A stretch of DNA of 64,000 nucleotides from Lactarius indigo. Taxonomy: Eukaryota; Basidiomycota; Agaricomycetes; Russulales; Russulaceae. Shown one piece after another: positions 49,887-61,732 of this stretch (the stretch's first letter is position 1; each line of letters opens with the position of its first letter). Location: contig JAFKAC010000004.1 of assembly GCA_025766275.1 (NCBI GenBank), forward strand, positions 1,612,001 to 1,676,000, given 5' to 3'. The notes under the pieces were generated by a model. That model worked only from the letters and a program-made list of their open reading frames with translations. It did no database searches and was not told the DNA's origin. The translations under genes and the position numbers were made by a program.

Positions 49887-50932
49887 ATGACAGTCAATGA
49901 ACAGGTTATCCACGACCGCGTTAACCTCGTCCGTCTTGTGCGGCGTCTCGACAAATCCGTCAATGAATCAGACTGGGGTACAGGGCGCGGCTGGGCGCAA
50001 TGGCTCAAATCAGAGAGAGTGCTACAGGTTCGTCCCTTATTTAGCTCTGCCTCCTCGTAAGAAACTTAACGTATAGCTCGTAGCAATTAAAGCATGCCCG
50101 AAAACTACTTGGAAACGTTGAGCTCGATAATCAGATTCAACCTTCGGCGTGAGTGCTCTTCACTACCTCCCAGAATCCAGACACAAGGGGGTCTTTGGCA
50201 CCGACCAGCTGAATGCGCAGAAAGCTCGGGAAGCGCCTTGCGGAAATTCGTGGCTTGCTGGACAGGTTGGACGCCGCTATGCTATCAGTCAACGAGGTAC
50301 GTCGCCATGTGTATGCCAGAATTCCATTATCAATTTCCCTTCTTTCTCAGCGGGTTGCTCCTGAGCCTCCGCGTCTAGAGCCGTTCCTTCCTACCGTACC
50401 GCGCCCGTCCCCATCCGTCACTCGAAAACCTGATCTGCCAACTGTCCAACGCCTTGCACCACCCTCACACGTCACGTCGAGTCTCCTCACCACTGAGGAT
50501 GCGGAGGCTTCTACAGCTGTGGACGTGGACCTACTCCTTGGCTCGGCTGACGAGTCTGGGGCCTTTCTGCCGCCGAATCGGACGCCGTCTACAATCGGCG
50601 TGCGTAACACAGGGGGCGATGCGGCGTCTTCAGCCGCGCTGCTGCAGAACAGCACGGCGCTGCAGGAAGAGCTGGCAGCGCAACTAGCGCAGATGGCGGG
50701 CCAGCTGCGGCGGAATGCGGAGCACTTCTCTGGCGCGCTGGCGGCGGACCAGGGAGTGCTTCGCATCGCAGAGGAGAAGGTGGGCGCGAACCTGGACGTG
50801 ATGAAGCGGGAGCGGGGGCGGTTACGTGATCACCGCGGGAAGGCACTCGGAACGACTTGTCTGACGATATCGAGCGTCCTCGTCGTAGCGATCGCGTTTT
50901 TGGTGATGTTCTTTGTCATCCGATTCACATGA
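49887..50932 (+). CDS. USE1: USE1-type SNARE, ER tail-anchored vesicle transport protein
   Basis: Q-SNARE of Golgi-to-ER retrograde traffic (partners in yeast: Ufe1, Sec20, Sec22 and the Dsl1 complex). Start MTVNEQVIHDRVNLVRLVRR, after a CT-rich leader. Four exons are readable: intron 1 at 50028 to about 50080 (acceptor cgtag, joining LQ|QLKHARKLLGNVELDNQIQ), intron 2 from about 50151, and intron 3 from about 50297 to 50350. The C-terminal half carries the SNARE helix (LQEELAAQLAQMAGQLRRNA and HFSGALAADQGVLRIAEEKV) followed by NLDVMKRERGRLRDHRGKAL and a single hydrophobic tail (ISSVLVVAIAFLVMFFVI) ending RFT. The small mid region near 50185-50225 is less certain. Length and domain order match the family. 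Confidence 0.88.
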
Positions 50933-51529
50933 GAGGCAAAGATGGCCATTGGCGTCGTAATGAACCAGTTACTTTTCTGGTTATTGTGCGTCGGCAAGTT
51001 TATCAACTCTCTTACCTGGTGGCGAAGCGTCGACACATTGCCTGTGGCTGACCGAGTGCCTCTATGAGCTATTCTCGACCTAAAGCTCGTCACATTATAC
51101 TTGAGACCATTTTAAGTAAACCCACGGCTTACTGTAGCGGTTCTATCTAGGTATTAAATACAAGTAGTCCAACTCATGCCCATGTACGAAAGTCGAAAGA
51201 TCGAGGCGAGTTTCATAGTTTTCCGGCAATCCAGATATTACTCGGACGATGAAGATTTTTTTCTATGTATTTGTTACGGGATCTACATTACAGCAGGAGT
51301 TCACCATTACCACCACATATCCGAGTCCATCCGGAGGGAGAACTTGCCTGACGATTCGCGATATTTCAAAAATGGAGTCGGTCTTCGAAGACTCCCACGC
51401 ACTGGTCGGGGGTGGCCCACCACGTTCCCGCAACGCAGTGATGATTTCGACGCTCCTTTCCAGGTGTTGGGCGGCCACAATCGCGGTGTGGCTGCCGCCG
51501 CGGCAGGATTCCCCGCGTATGGCCCCACG
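50933..51529. other. Intergenic region, USE1 3' side
   Basis: AT-richer DNA with no recognisable gene to about 51300. Open frames after that (AAAAAGFPAYGPT at about 51480) may be eroded upstream sequence of the F-box paralogue. Confidence 0.35.
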
Positions 51530-53385
51530 AACGAGTCCTCTTCGCCCCACCCGAGTCGGCACGTCAGGCGCTTGACGAAGCGTCTCTAGTGAGCCTCGCG
51601 GAGGCCATCTCTCGGAAGATAACTCGCGATCGCGCAGCCATGGGACAGGACAGGCTCCTGGGCCCCATAATCTCGCAGGAAGTGTGTATCGTTTCACCAT
51701 ATCCTAACGCTTGCTCAAAGTGGTGACTTTTTGACTGCAAAGTTGCTGGCCATAGAGGCAGTACTGTCGCCGGCGTTTCACGCCGTCTCGGAGTTGTTGT
51801 CTCCCTCCCGACTGGTGCACCAGATTCCCCGAGAAGTTCTCACGAATGTATTTGCACTCGTCGGGACGGGGGCGGAGGTTGTGTCCTCTGACACATACGT
51901 GTCGCCGGTGGAGACACATCGCATTGCGCACCCCGAAGCTGTGGACGTCCTTGAGGGATCGCGAGCTTACAAATATGCTCCCCATGTTCATTGAAAGGTC
52001 TCAGGGGGCTCCCCTCGACGTCAGCGTGTCCATAAGCTCTGATGATACGCACCGCCTGAAGCTCCTCACCTGATCTTCAAGTTGCTTCCTCGCATTTGCG
52101 TTCGTTTGAAGGTGACGATATCAGGCTCTTTCACAGATGCCAGTCAAGGAAGCGTTTTCTCATTTTCAAAAACCCGCACCGCTTTTGACCACTTTTTCAA
52201 TCCGATTCGATCATGATGCCAAGGTTCCTGCTCCCGAGTCTCCAGAGGCAGGAGACGCCTTCAGTAGTCTGTTTGGTAGGGAATATCCCATGCTGTCCTC
52301 TCTGTCTCTCAAATCTCTGCGTCCGTGGACTTCTCCCTTGTCTGAAACTTTGACCACCCTCACATTAGCATCGCTCTTTCTGTCAGCGAATGACTTGTAC
52401 CCTTGTCTCCAAGCCGTGCCCAACCTGAGATTCCTCGCATTGTTAAACGTCATATCTACCCTCTCAGACGACTACGTGGGCACTTCGGATCCAATATCCT
52501 TGGATCGACTGCATACTCTGTACATACACCAGCCTGGGGGCCCTTTCAAGCATTTCGGGCACCTGATGGCCCACCTCCAATTTCCGCGACTGGATCTCGC
52601 GTGTATTCTGATGGGAGAATGCGACACCCTAGACGACGACTTCATATCGACTCTAACGCATCCAGTCCGGCTGTCCCACCGCCTCACGAGATTGGCCCTG
52701 CAGCTAGACGGCGAGCCCGCAGTCCAAGTTCTACCTGCACGGGGCGCACGACGAAGACTTTCGTAATCTCGCTCTGTCTCCCGACCGCCGCCATACCACA
52801 GATATTCGGCGCGGGTGCACATCTCCCTCGGACCCATCTCAGTCGACACGTCCACCACGACCGAGTTCGTCCTGCGTGCGGACGGGAGAGAACCAGACCA
52901 TCTCGGCGGACAACCTGACGCACGTGTTCCGCTCCCTCCCCGCGATAGATACGCTCGTCGTCACGGGCATGCCGCTCGACAACGTCGTCAGTGCGCTCGC
53001 CAGCCTCCGCGATGAACTCCAGACTCCAGTTCTCCTGCAGGCTCCGCAGCCTCTATGTCCGCGGCATCGGTGCGGACGCCCTCGCGCTCATGCGTTATAT
53101 GGGCCAGCGGCTAGAGCCGGGACTCCCCAACCCACGCGTAGTCTGCCCTGCGTCTCTTAAAGACTCGGTCGGGTCACGATTCGGGGAGGTCGAGGCCTAT
53201 CGAGGACTTGCGTTCCGAGGGCTTCCCTAGGCCGTTAACGGTCCCCGAGCCTATGCAAGGGTTTTTGAAACTTAACTTGGCATGGGTGAGTGTGCGTTCC
53301 CGCGCTCGGGGAAGTTGAGTTGACTCTCGTGTTTCAGAATGAACTGGATTGGCTCATGGAGAGGAATCGTTGGAACTGGAACTGA
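51530..53385 (+). pseudogene. F-box/LRR protein, copy A (frame-disrupted paralogue)
   Basis: Paralogue of the gene at 53740-55747. Readable pieces in order: LDEASLVSLAEAISRKITRD (51572-), AIEAVLSPAFHAVSELLSPS, the F-box QIPREVLTNVFALVGTG, then in another phase THTCRRWRHIALRTPKLWTS (the usual F-box continuation), VKEAFSHFQKPAPLLTTFSI, LRR-like strands (TLTLASLFLSANDLYPCLQA, VPNLRFLALLNVIST), ISLDRLHTLYIHQPGG, FRSLPAIDTLVVTGMPLDNV, RLRSLYVRGIGADALALMRY, and after a final intron DWLMERNRWNWN. Frame changes occur at about 51890, 52075, 52735, 52890 and 53020. Coding similarity persists between breaks, so decay, if real, is recent. Confidence 0.7.
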
Positions 53386-53739
53386 TATCCTATGACCCTT
53401 CCAGCACGAAGGATATCGCGGCCTTCACCGCCTAGTGAGATGGACGGTAGGGCCCCTGTACTGGGCCCTACCTAACGACTTACGAGACGCGAATGATAAA
53501 ATTTCACTTCGATCCATGTTATGGAGTATGTACGAGTACATCCCTAAATGGTACAATGAGGACGTTCGAATACCAATATAGTTTCGCAAGTGCGTGGAAC
53601 CAATCGAAATGGTGTGCGCCTTTGGCATACTCAATTTGATGCGTCACCTTGACGCGAGTAGCGAAGGATGTTTACAAAATCCACGTGGTGATTCGCGTTT
53701 GCGGAGCACGTGAGTTGCGTCCGCTGGCATAGGCTACAA

Positions 53740-55747
53740 TTAGATGGTTTGTTCAAGACCAGTTGCGTCGTTTGAGTATCCAGTCCATCTGACTCTACCT
53801 CGAATCTGTAAGTATACTGGTCTCAAGACTGGACGAACAATGCACACCGTTTCAAGATTCATCTTGAGAAACTGCTGCATAGGCTCCGGAACGGCAAATG
53901 GTTTCGGAAATTCTCCAGACTTGAGGTCTTCGATCGCTCTGATATCTCCATATCTAGTGCCGACGGTATTCTTCAGCGACGCCTGCGCATACAACCTGTG
54001 GAACAGGAAGCTCTGGCTCCAGCCTCTGTCCAAGGAAGCGGGTTAGAGCTAGGCTGTTGTCTCCGATTCCGCGGGTATACAAGTTGCGCAGGTGACTGAA
54101 GGACAGGGCGCTCAGATTCGTCCCGCAGCCGATTCAAGGCGGTGACAACATTGTCCAAGGGCATCCCTGTAACGACCAGAGTTTCCAACTCCGGTAAACA
54201 TCGAAAAATGTGGATAAGGTTGTCCGCAGAGACAGTGGAATTGGCGTCGTCCCCACGCAAGATAAATCGGGTCACCTGAGATATATTGGCAGAAAGAGTA
54301 CCGACGGAGAGGCCCGAGGCGTTGAAAATACGGGGCATAGCGGTAGTCGGGAGACAGAAGGAGAATGCGAGGCTGTCTTCGTGCACTCCGTATAAGTAGA
54401 ACTGGGACTCTGGTAGACTGTCTAGGTGCATGACCAACTCGGTAATTGTCCTGAACATTCTGTACGAGTTTTCCGGGCTCTCGGGTATATCATCGTCGAC
54501 AACAGCGCTGTCAGACATGAAGACACAAGCCAAATCGAGGCGCGGAATGGTAATATGGCCTAGAAGATGGTTTAGATGTTTAAGAGCCCCACGCGGCTGG
54601 TGGATGTATAAAGCGCGCAGGCGGTCAAGGGAAATGGTGGTATCAGGTCCAGAGAAATTTTCTGAAAGAACCGATATGGTGTTCAGAAGGGCAAGGGTCT
54701 CAAGATTGGGGACGGAGCGAAGGGCGGGGTATAGTTCGTCGGCTGAGATAAAGATGGATGTAAGTGTCAGGGATTTGAGCCGTTCAGAGAGAAGGGGTGG
54801 CCAAGGATGTAAATTCCGGAGGAACAGGTTGGAAATCGCTGGTACTTCTCGGTCGAAAAGCATGGCAAAGCAATTATTTTCGTCGAAAGGAACCGGCTGG
54901 GGAATTGTAGCGTCAAAATCGAACCGAAGCGAAAATTCATTCAGTACGGACGCATGGCTTCTGCAACGGGAGAATATACCCTTGACCTCGTCCGTGAACG
55001 GTCCTGTAACGATAATGTCCAGCGAGCGTAGACGCGAGAAGGGGAGTTCCAATAGGCGCTCGAGCCGCCGGATCTCGTCACAGCTGGTATTTAAGGAAAC
55101 GTCTAGAAGGTGATCTCCGGAACGTCCCAAAGCTACTGGCATCATGTGGGTGAAGTCGTCTGTATGAAAAGATGACCAAAGTTCGGGGGTCTTGAGGGCG
55201 ATGTCTCGCCATCGGCGGCAGACGTGCGAGACGGGTAGGATTCTCCTCCCTGATCCCACAAGGCCGAATATCTGTATCAATATTTCCCTCGGTAGACGAT
55301 GTGCCGGCCGAAGCGGATTGAGCATCTCCAGAAAGGAGTGGTAGGCGGGCGAAAGGACCCTCTCTACCTCGAGCAACTGAATTTGGATTGGGGGCTAGCC
55401 TGGGAACGAAACTGTGATCGACTCACGTTGCGTGTCGTCTCTGGATGATTGATCCTCTCTGCGATTGATGACCTCTCCTGATCCATTTTTCTTGCAAAAG
55501 CTTCTGCCAGCTGGAGCAACGACGCATCGTCCAATATCCTCTGACTCGTCTTCTTCCAAAGCCACGAGGAGTTGAGAATGAAAGGGAATCGCCACAAGAG
55601 CACAAGAAGGGCGGTAAGAAAACCCAACAACTCGTTGAGAGACATCATAGGTGAGGGAGGGAGAGAAGATAAATCCGAGCTCGCGCAGGCTGCTCGGTGG
55701 CGCCAGCGCGAGCTGATGCACGGACTCCGAGTTGGCGGTGCCGTCAA
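53740..55747 (-). CDS. F-box/LRR protein, copy B
   Basis: Lies tail to tail with copy A. The upstream exon (55747 to about 55430) encodes a hydrophobic segment (LLGFLTALLVLLWRF) and ILDDASLLQLAEAFARKMDQ. After an intron (about 55430-55385) a 467-codon frame starts with LLEVERVLSPAYHSFLEMLN and the F-box HRLPREILIQIFGLVGSGRR...VCRRWRDIALKTPELWSS. Leucine-rich strands follow (LKSLTLTSIFISADELYPAL; PNLETLALLNTISVL; SLDRLRALYIHQP; FRCLPELETLVVTGMPLDNV). Near 54115 the phase changes to NLYTRGIGDNSLALTRFLGQ and later SLKNTVGTRYGDIRAIEDL to VPEPMQQFLKMNLE, with a last short exon. Expected role is SCF substrate receptor; target unknown. The exact N-terminal start is uncertain. Confidence 0.75.
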
Positions 55748-57224
55748 AGCTCCCTACACTGACGCTCCAAAAAAGGCAAATGCTGACAAATTATTCCCCA
55801 ACGGACCAATCCACCGATCGACGGTTGGAAAGGGCCAGAGATGTTCAAGTTAGCGTGAATGTTCGTCCTACCTATCCTGCATTTTTGGAGTGACCATTTG
55901 TGTCAGCATTAAATCTTTCTCATTGTTTAAGGTTTTCCATGGTCGGTGTGCGGCTGCTGGCTGTGCTGGTACGTACGGTCTGCTGGATTTTTCTGTCGGA
56001 AATCACACTCGTGTCAATCTGCCGGATGCTCTGCTGGATGCTACAAAGCTCCATGATTTCCCCAAGCATAGAGGTGGACTAACAATATCGGTTGGAGTGG
56101 TGCGTCGTCATTCTCGCGGGCGTGTTGTACTGCACTCCCTCTCACGCAAGCGGCACCTCGATCGTGACCCTAGTCCGCCCCCTTTCGTCAGTCAACACCC
56201 GTCACCTGCTATCAACTCTACTTTGAGGACGCGTTTGTCTCGATCGTCCTCATCGTCCTCACCTTTTGGTGCTTGACGCTCTTGCTCGCGCTGAAAGCAG
56301 ATTTGTTTGTCTCCTGCATCCCAGCACGGTGCTCGACTTACCTATGGCATTACGACATGGATGTTGTTAGCGCTGCGAAAGCTAGTGACGGAGATATTGA
56401 CCATCCTTGCATAGCGCATGTCTTTGTGAATGAGGGTGCCGGCGTCACGAGCGGGCGGTCAAGTGGTGCGAGTACAATTGGAATTTGTGCACTAGGCCTA
56501 GTGTTTGAGGGGCGGTACTTGGGAGGACAACAAAGCGGAGTACTGTGGTGCCGTACGTCCTTTGCTCTCCAGAAGTTAATTTGTGGTCCATACGACGAAA
56601 TTGGCCGTATATCCCCTATGACCTAGCAGTGCGCTGTTATGGCGCAGCTGCTTGGCTTTGGACATCAACACCACAGCGCACGTTATCACGGTCATATCGT
56701 AGTTTCTTGTCGAGTCCAAGAAGTTACGATATGGCCGAAAAAGCGTAGCTTCAAATCACCAGGCGCATGCGCGTCTGCATAGGTGTTCCCAACGAACTCG
56801 CTCCTGTGCACGTCATTGTCACGTCAGAACCCACTCTTTGAGGCGGCGTTCCTCATTATGAGGGGTAACTATGACCGCGGGGTATTGCTCGACATCGGCG
56901 CAGTGGTAATGACGGAGATAGCACTCATGTTTCGAGCAGTCGCCTTTGCACTACATTCTCCCCTCTGTTGATTTCTCGGGGTCCTTGATAAGTTGTCTTA
57001 CATGTAACTTCTTTCAAAAAATAATGTCGCGCCGAACGAAATACCCTATTAATCGAAAATGAGAACATTCATGGTGACTGCCGACGTGCAGAGTTAAACC
57101 TCTAACACTTCATATATGTGTTGTATCACGGGAGATCTAATTAACAAGTGAGAATACATCTGGTTCGGTATCGTACTATCCGTAATAGATTAGACGTGTG
57201 GGTACGAAAATTGGGTGCTACATT
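55748..57224. other. Region between F-box copy B and the NLR gene
   Basis: No complete gene is recognised. On the plus strand at about 56204-56302 a frame reads TCYQLYFEDAFVSIVLIVLT then FWCLTLLLALKA, a strongly hydrophobic helix with the look of a fungal multi-pass membrane protein. A second hydrophobic stretch (RLLAVLVRTVCWIFLSEITL) lies at about 55950-56010 and VVILAGVLYCTPSHASGTS at about 56104-56160, in different phases. These may be exons of an eroded seven-helix protein, but no continuous model could be built. Confidence 0.3.
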
Positions 57225-60200
57225 CTAATCTACGCTGGAAAGATGGTCTGATAGCAACTGTGCGATCGTGTGATGTCCTCTCGACGATGCAATCTGAAAC
57301 GGAGTCTGACCTTTACCGTCGTCTACATCCACATTTGCACCATACTCGAGTAGCAGCCCCACGACATCAGCCGCGGGTTCCTGGCGAGATATTGCTAGGT
57401 GCAGAGGTGTGGAGTGGCTCCCATCACATGCGTTGACGTCCAACCCGCGTTCGATCAATAGCCGGACATTTTTAGCATTCCCCTTGGACGACGCCAGATG
57501 CAATGGCGTCCGATGGCTCTTGTCCCGAGCGTGGATATCTGCACCGTGCTGGATTAATAGCTGCGCAGCTTCAAAGTTGCACGCAAGATGCAAAGGCGTC
57601 GAGTGTCTCCCATCCTTCGCATTGACGTCCGCCCCATGGTCAATCAATACCCGCACAGCTTTAGCGTTCCACGAGGATGATGCCAGATGCAAAGGCGTCG
57701 AGTGACTGTCATTCTCGGCGTGAACATCCGCCCCATGCTCGATCAATAGCTGCAAAGTTTCAGTATTCCCCGAGGACGATGCTAAATGCAAAGGCGTCGA
57801 GTGGCTCCTATTCTGAGCGTGGACATCTGCTCCATGCTCTACCAAGAGCCGCACAGTTCTGGCATCCGCCTGGCACGACGCTAGATGCAAGGGCGTTGAG
57901 TAGCCCTGATCTCGTGCGTTGACATCCGCCCCGTGTTGTATCAATAGCTGGACGGTTTCGGAAATCCCCTGGGACGACGATAGATGCAAAGGCGTCGAAT
58001 GGTTCCCATCTTGTGCGTTGACATCCGCTCCATGCTCGATCAGTAGCTGCGCGATCTGATATGACCATCGGTTGTCACCCTGTCTGCTACATCAACCCGG
58101 TGCTAGAATAATAGCCACATAACTTCTGCACTCACCCGAGACAATGTCAGATACAAAGGCGTCGAATGGCGCCCGTTCCATGCGTTGACATCTGCCCCGT
58201 GCTGGATCAATAGTTGGACAGTTTCAGTATCCCCTTCAGACGACGCCAGGTGCAAAGGCGTTGAGTAATTGTCATCCTGTTTGTTGACGTCGGCCCCAAG
58301 ATCAATTAAGAGCTGTACAGTTCCAGGACTCCTCGACGATGATGCCAGATGTAATAACTTCTGAAGATGTGTGTTTGCATCCGCTCCATGCTGGATCAAT
58401 AGCCGCACAATATCGACGTGCCCGCTTGCTGATGCTTCATGCAATGGAGTGCGGTTGTCCCTTGTCGTGGCGTTGACATTCACACCGTGCCTCAGTAGGG
58501 TCCAAGCAACTTCTAGGTGTCCTTTTGCGGCTGCCGAGTGGAGCGGGGTTATGTGATCGTCCTCTTGCGCGTTTGCATCTGCGCCAAGCTTTAGTAACCA
58601 TTGTGCGATATCCACCAGTCCGTCCATTGATGCAGCGTGGAGTAGAGTGAGACCTCGGTAGCCCGTGACCTGTAGTACGGCGCCAGTGCTGGTGTAGTAG
58701 CTCAGCAACTTGGATGTGGCTATTGCAGTAATGCGGCCACCAGGGGACTCTTGTTATGACCAACCCTGGCATTCACGTGCAGTGGATACTTGGCGATGAG
58801 GTGTTTAGTTAGGTCCACGAAATCCACACAACGAAGGCGTAGTAAAGGCACAAAGAAGCAGTAGTCATCGTGTAATGAAGAGTGCCGAGTACAGAGCAGC
58901 TGGTTTGAATCGGTAAGGACGGCCCCATAGGAAGGACATCCACGCTATGTCGATATCATACAACTTGAGCCACGCCGCAAAATATGGTTTTGCTGGATCA
59001 AAAAGACGTCGCATCCCATCCTCTACACGTAACGACACCTTCCCGAATTGGGCGTGTACCACCCAGTGCTGAGAGGCGTATCTAGCCAGAGAGCTACCTT
59101 TGACCTCGCCATCGTCAACGCTGCCGCCGTCCGACTGGAGTAATGTCCCCAAGCAAGCCTGAGCCATGGTGGTGTGAGCTGGCTCGAGATTGATATAAAA
59201 GTCAGATGTGTCTGCGTTTAGGGCGGCAAGGCGATCCGATGTCAAAAACTCTTTCACTGAGAAATGAGCAAATTGTACAACGCGACAGCTCGAAAAGTCG
59301 TCATCGACGCCATCAACGATGACGATCAAGCTCGAGCACGTGGACAGGACACATTGTTGTTGATTGTCCCATCGCCAATCCCTGTTAAGCGCCGGTATTC
59401 CATCCTTGGCCGCGCCAAAGTCAAGTGCGAGAATTTCTGCAAGTTCCTCCACACGAAGTGGTCGGGTCGCCACAGTGAGGCATTGTAGTAAACGATGGGC
59501 TTGTTGTCTGGTTGGCCCTCCCAATCCCCTTCAACACACACTTGTATGTCTCATCCAAGGATTCCGGCAATTCGCTAAGGACACGCTGGACGTTCTGTGG
59601 GAGGCAGTTTTTCAGCACTTCAAGCTGACAGTAGACCCATCGGAACCTGTTCAATATCATAAGTGGGTGTCACCAGCAACTTTGAACTCTCATACATTCC
59701 GTCAGCGCTTTCCGAGAGCGCCTTGATAACGTGTTCTTTGTCCTCTTGCCTCCATCTCTTCATAAATTTCCCTGAGCCAACGTGGACCACAGATCGGACG
59801 TAGTCAGAAATATCCTTCTGTTGCCCGTATTCCTCTTGAAGGGAGACTGTATGAGACGCCAGTGGCTCAAGTGCATCACTAATGTCGACCTCGAGACGAC
59901 TGGTCACACAGACATGAAGATTCGGGAGTCGAAGGCTGACGAGATCCTTTACAAGATCAAGGACCTGTTCGCGGGGGGACGGGAAATCGGATGTGTCGGG
60001 ACATTCGTCAAGGGCATCCATAATAAGATAAACTGGACGTTGATATGGGAGGGTGAGCATCTCCTTAAGACATTTCGTCAATGCGCTGTCGCTGGGACGA
60101 CGCCCTCCGCTGTCGTGCGCCTTGTAGAGGCGGGAAAATATGTCGCAAAAAGGATTGGAACTGAGAAGAAAGTTGGACGAGAAGCGATGGAAGAATGTTG

Positions 60201-61732
60201 CGGCGGGCTTTCTTGTCGATATCCCGAAAGTCAAAGTAAAAATATGCCATCGAAGCCGATCCCGCTTCGCACAGGGTCGTGATATCGTTGATGATAGCGG
60301 AGCTATTCAACGACCATAAGCTTCCCCAAAATTGCGGGATTGGGGTAAAAACTAACCATAGGACGCTTTTCCCAGGACCCCGCTGCGAAACGCGTGGTTA
60401 ATAAGATGACCGAAGCGATTAGAGGTAAAAGAAGCGCACGTTTCCCGTGGATCCACAGTAAGGAACCAGTCATCTTCCATTCCTTGAATTTGTCGCCTTT
60501 AAAGAACCACTCCGCTGTTCCCCTCGTGTTGACGATCGCTTGCAATGTTGTGATTTGTGGATGGATCAGGTGGAGATTGCCACCTCCTTAGAGTCTCTCG
60601 TAATTGATTCCCTGCGATCGCGTTAGATACTCAACTGTTAGTGAAGATGGGACTGATTACTAACTGCTTCACATCGTCTATGTCATCCGCCGTTTGCTGG
60701 ACGATCGACTTCACTTTCGTTGCGGTTGCCTTTACTTCCTTGCCATCTAGATGGTAAAAGTCAGCGATGGCGTCGGTGAATAGCTGAACAGACTTTGCCC
60801 ACCGTCAGCCATTGTCCGCACCACATCGTCAACTACTTTGATGTTGTGGTTCATAACCTGCACCTTCTCGTCGACGCCCCTCACGCCGTCGCCAACCCTC
60901 GCCACTTGATTACCGATATTGTGGGTGATCTTCAGGAGTTGTGCACTTGCCATCTCAACCTCTTCATTTGTCAGTGTGTCGAGCCTCTTTAGCCCATCCT
61001 CCAGGTCCGTCTGCCCCAAAATCCTCTTCACAAACTTTTCTGAACCGATATGAGCCCCAAGATATGTATGGCTAAGGTCGAACTCACTCGCTCGACTCCG
61101 TTTCATTTCCTTTGTGGCGGTCGCGAGGATACCCAAGACCTCAACTGTGATTTGCACCATTTTGTTCGTCATCGCCGCAGTTAGCGGGATTTCGGTATAA
61201 ACCTCGAGCCGCCCGAAGAAGCTTTCAATGCGTCCGAAGATATCGGTGATGGTGTCTTGGCTCGCGGCAACATCCTTAGCTGCCTAAAAACACTAAGCGT
61301 CACAAGGGCCCGCACGAGGGAACGAAACAAGACACTCACCAAGAGGAGGATACCAAAGCCAGCAAAAACCACTTTGGCGGGTGAGAATATCTGCCGAATC
61401 GACATCAGAGTGAAATCACTGACAGACGGGTTGATATTTACCAGACCGACACCTTGGCTGAGCGTCGCAGAGAAGGCATAAAGCACGTTGACGGTTAGAA
61501 GGAACCATTTTTTGGACGTATCATCGCCGCCAGTCCGAGATGGGTCGAACTGATTGGCTTGAAATACGGCCAGAATGGTGGCGGGAGAATCACATTCTTC
61601 AAACTGTTTGAAGAGGTCATGTTTCTTGAGGTCCTTCTTGGTCTTTTTCTTGTACGACTTCAAAGCAGCACTAAAGAGACTCTCGATGTTGGAAGAGGGG
61701 GGCGTGGTCACGGGAGTCCGCAAGTGGGACAT
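57225..61732 (-). CDS. STAND NLR: Goodbye-like domain, NACHT, ankyrin repeats
   Basis: Intracellular receptor architecture of fungal NLRs. N-terminus (61732 to about 60750): SLFSAALKSYKKKTKKDLKK...TVNVLYAFSATLSQGV...KVVFAGFGILLL, then DIFGRIESFFGRLEVYTEIP and KMVQITVEVLGILATATKEM, resembling the fungal STAND N-terminal 'Goodbye' domain. NACHT: Walker A GKPGS/GKSVL (spliced, near 60370-60430), FYFDFRDIDKKARRNILPSL, Walker B VYLIMDALDECP (about 60010), sensor HVCVTSR, then a winged-helix-like part (FRWVYCQLEVLKNCLP; LPESLDETYKCVL; FAHFSVKEFLTSDRLAAL). About 14 ankyrin repeats (STPLHLASS...LLIxHGADV) run from about 58700 to 57225. Introns are short. Frame breaks lie at 60374 (inside the P-loop), about 58870, 58745, 58690 and 58100. 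Function is inferred: recognition by the repeats, nucleotide-driven oligomerisation, and signalling through the N-terminus. Confidence 0.85.
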
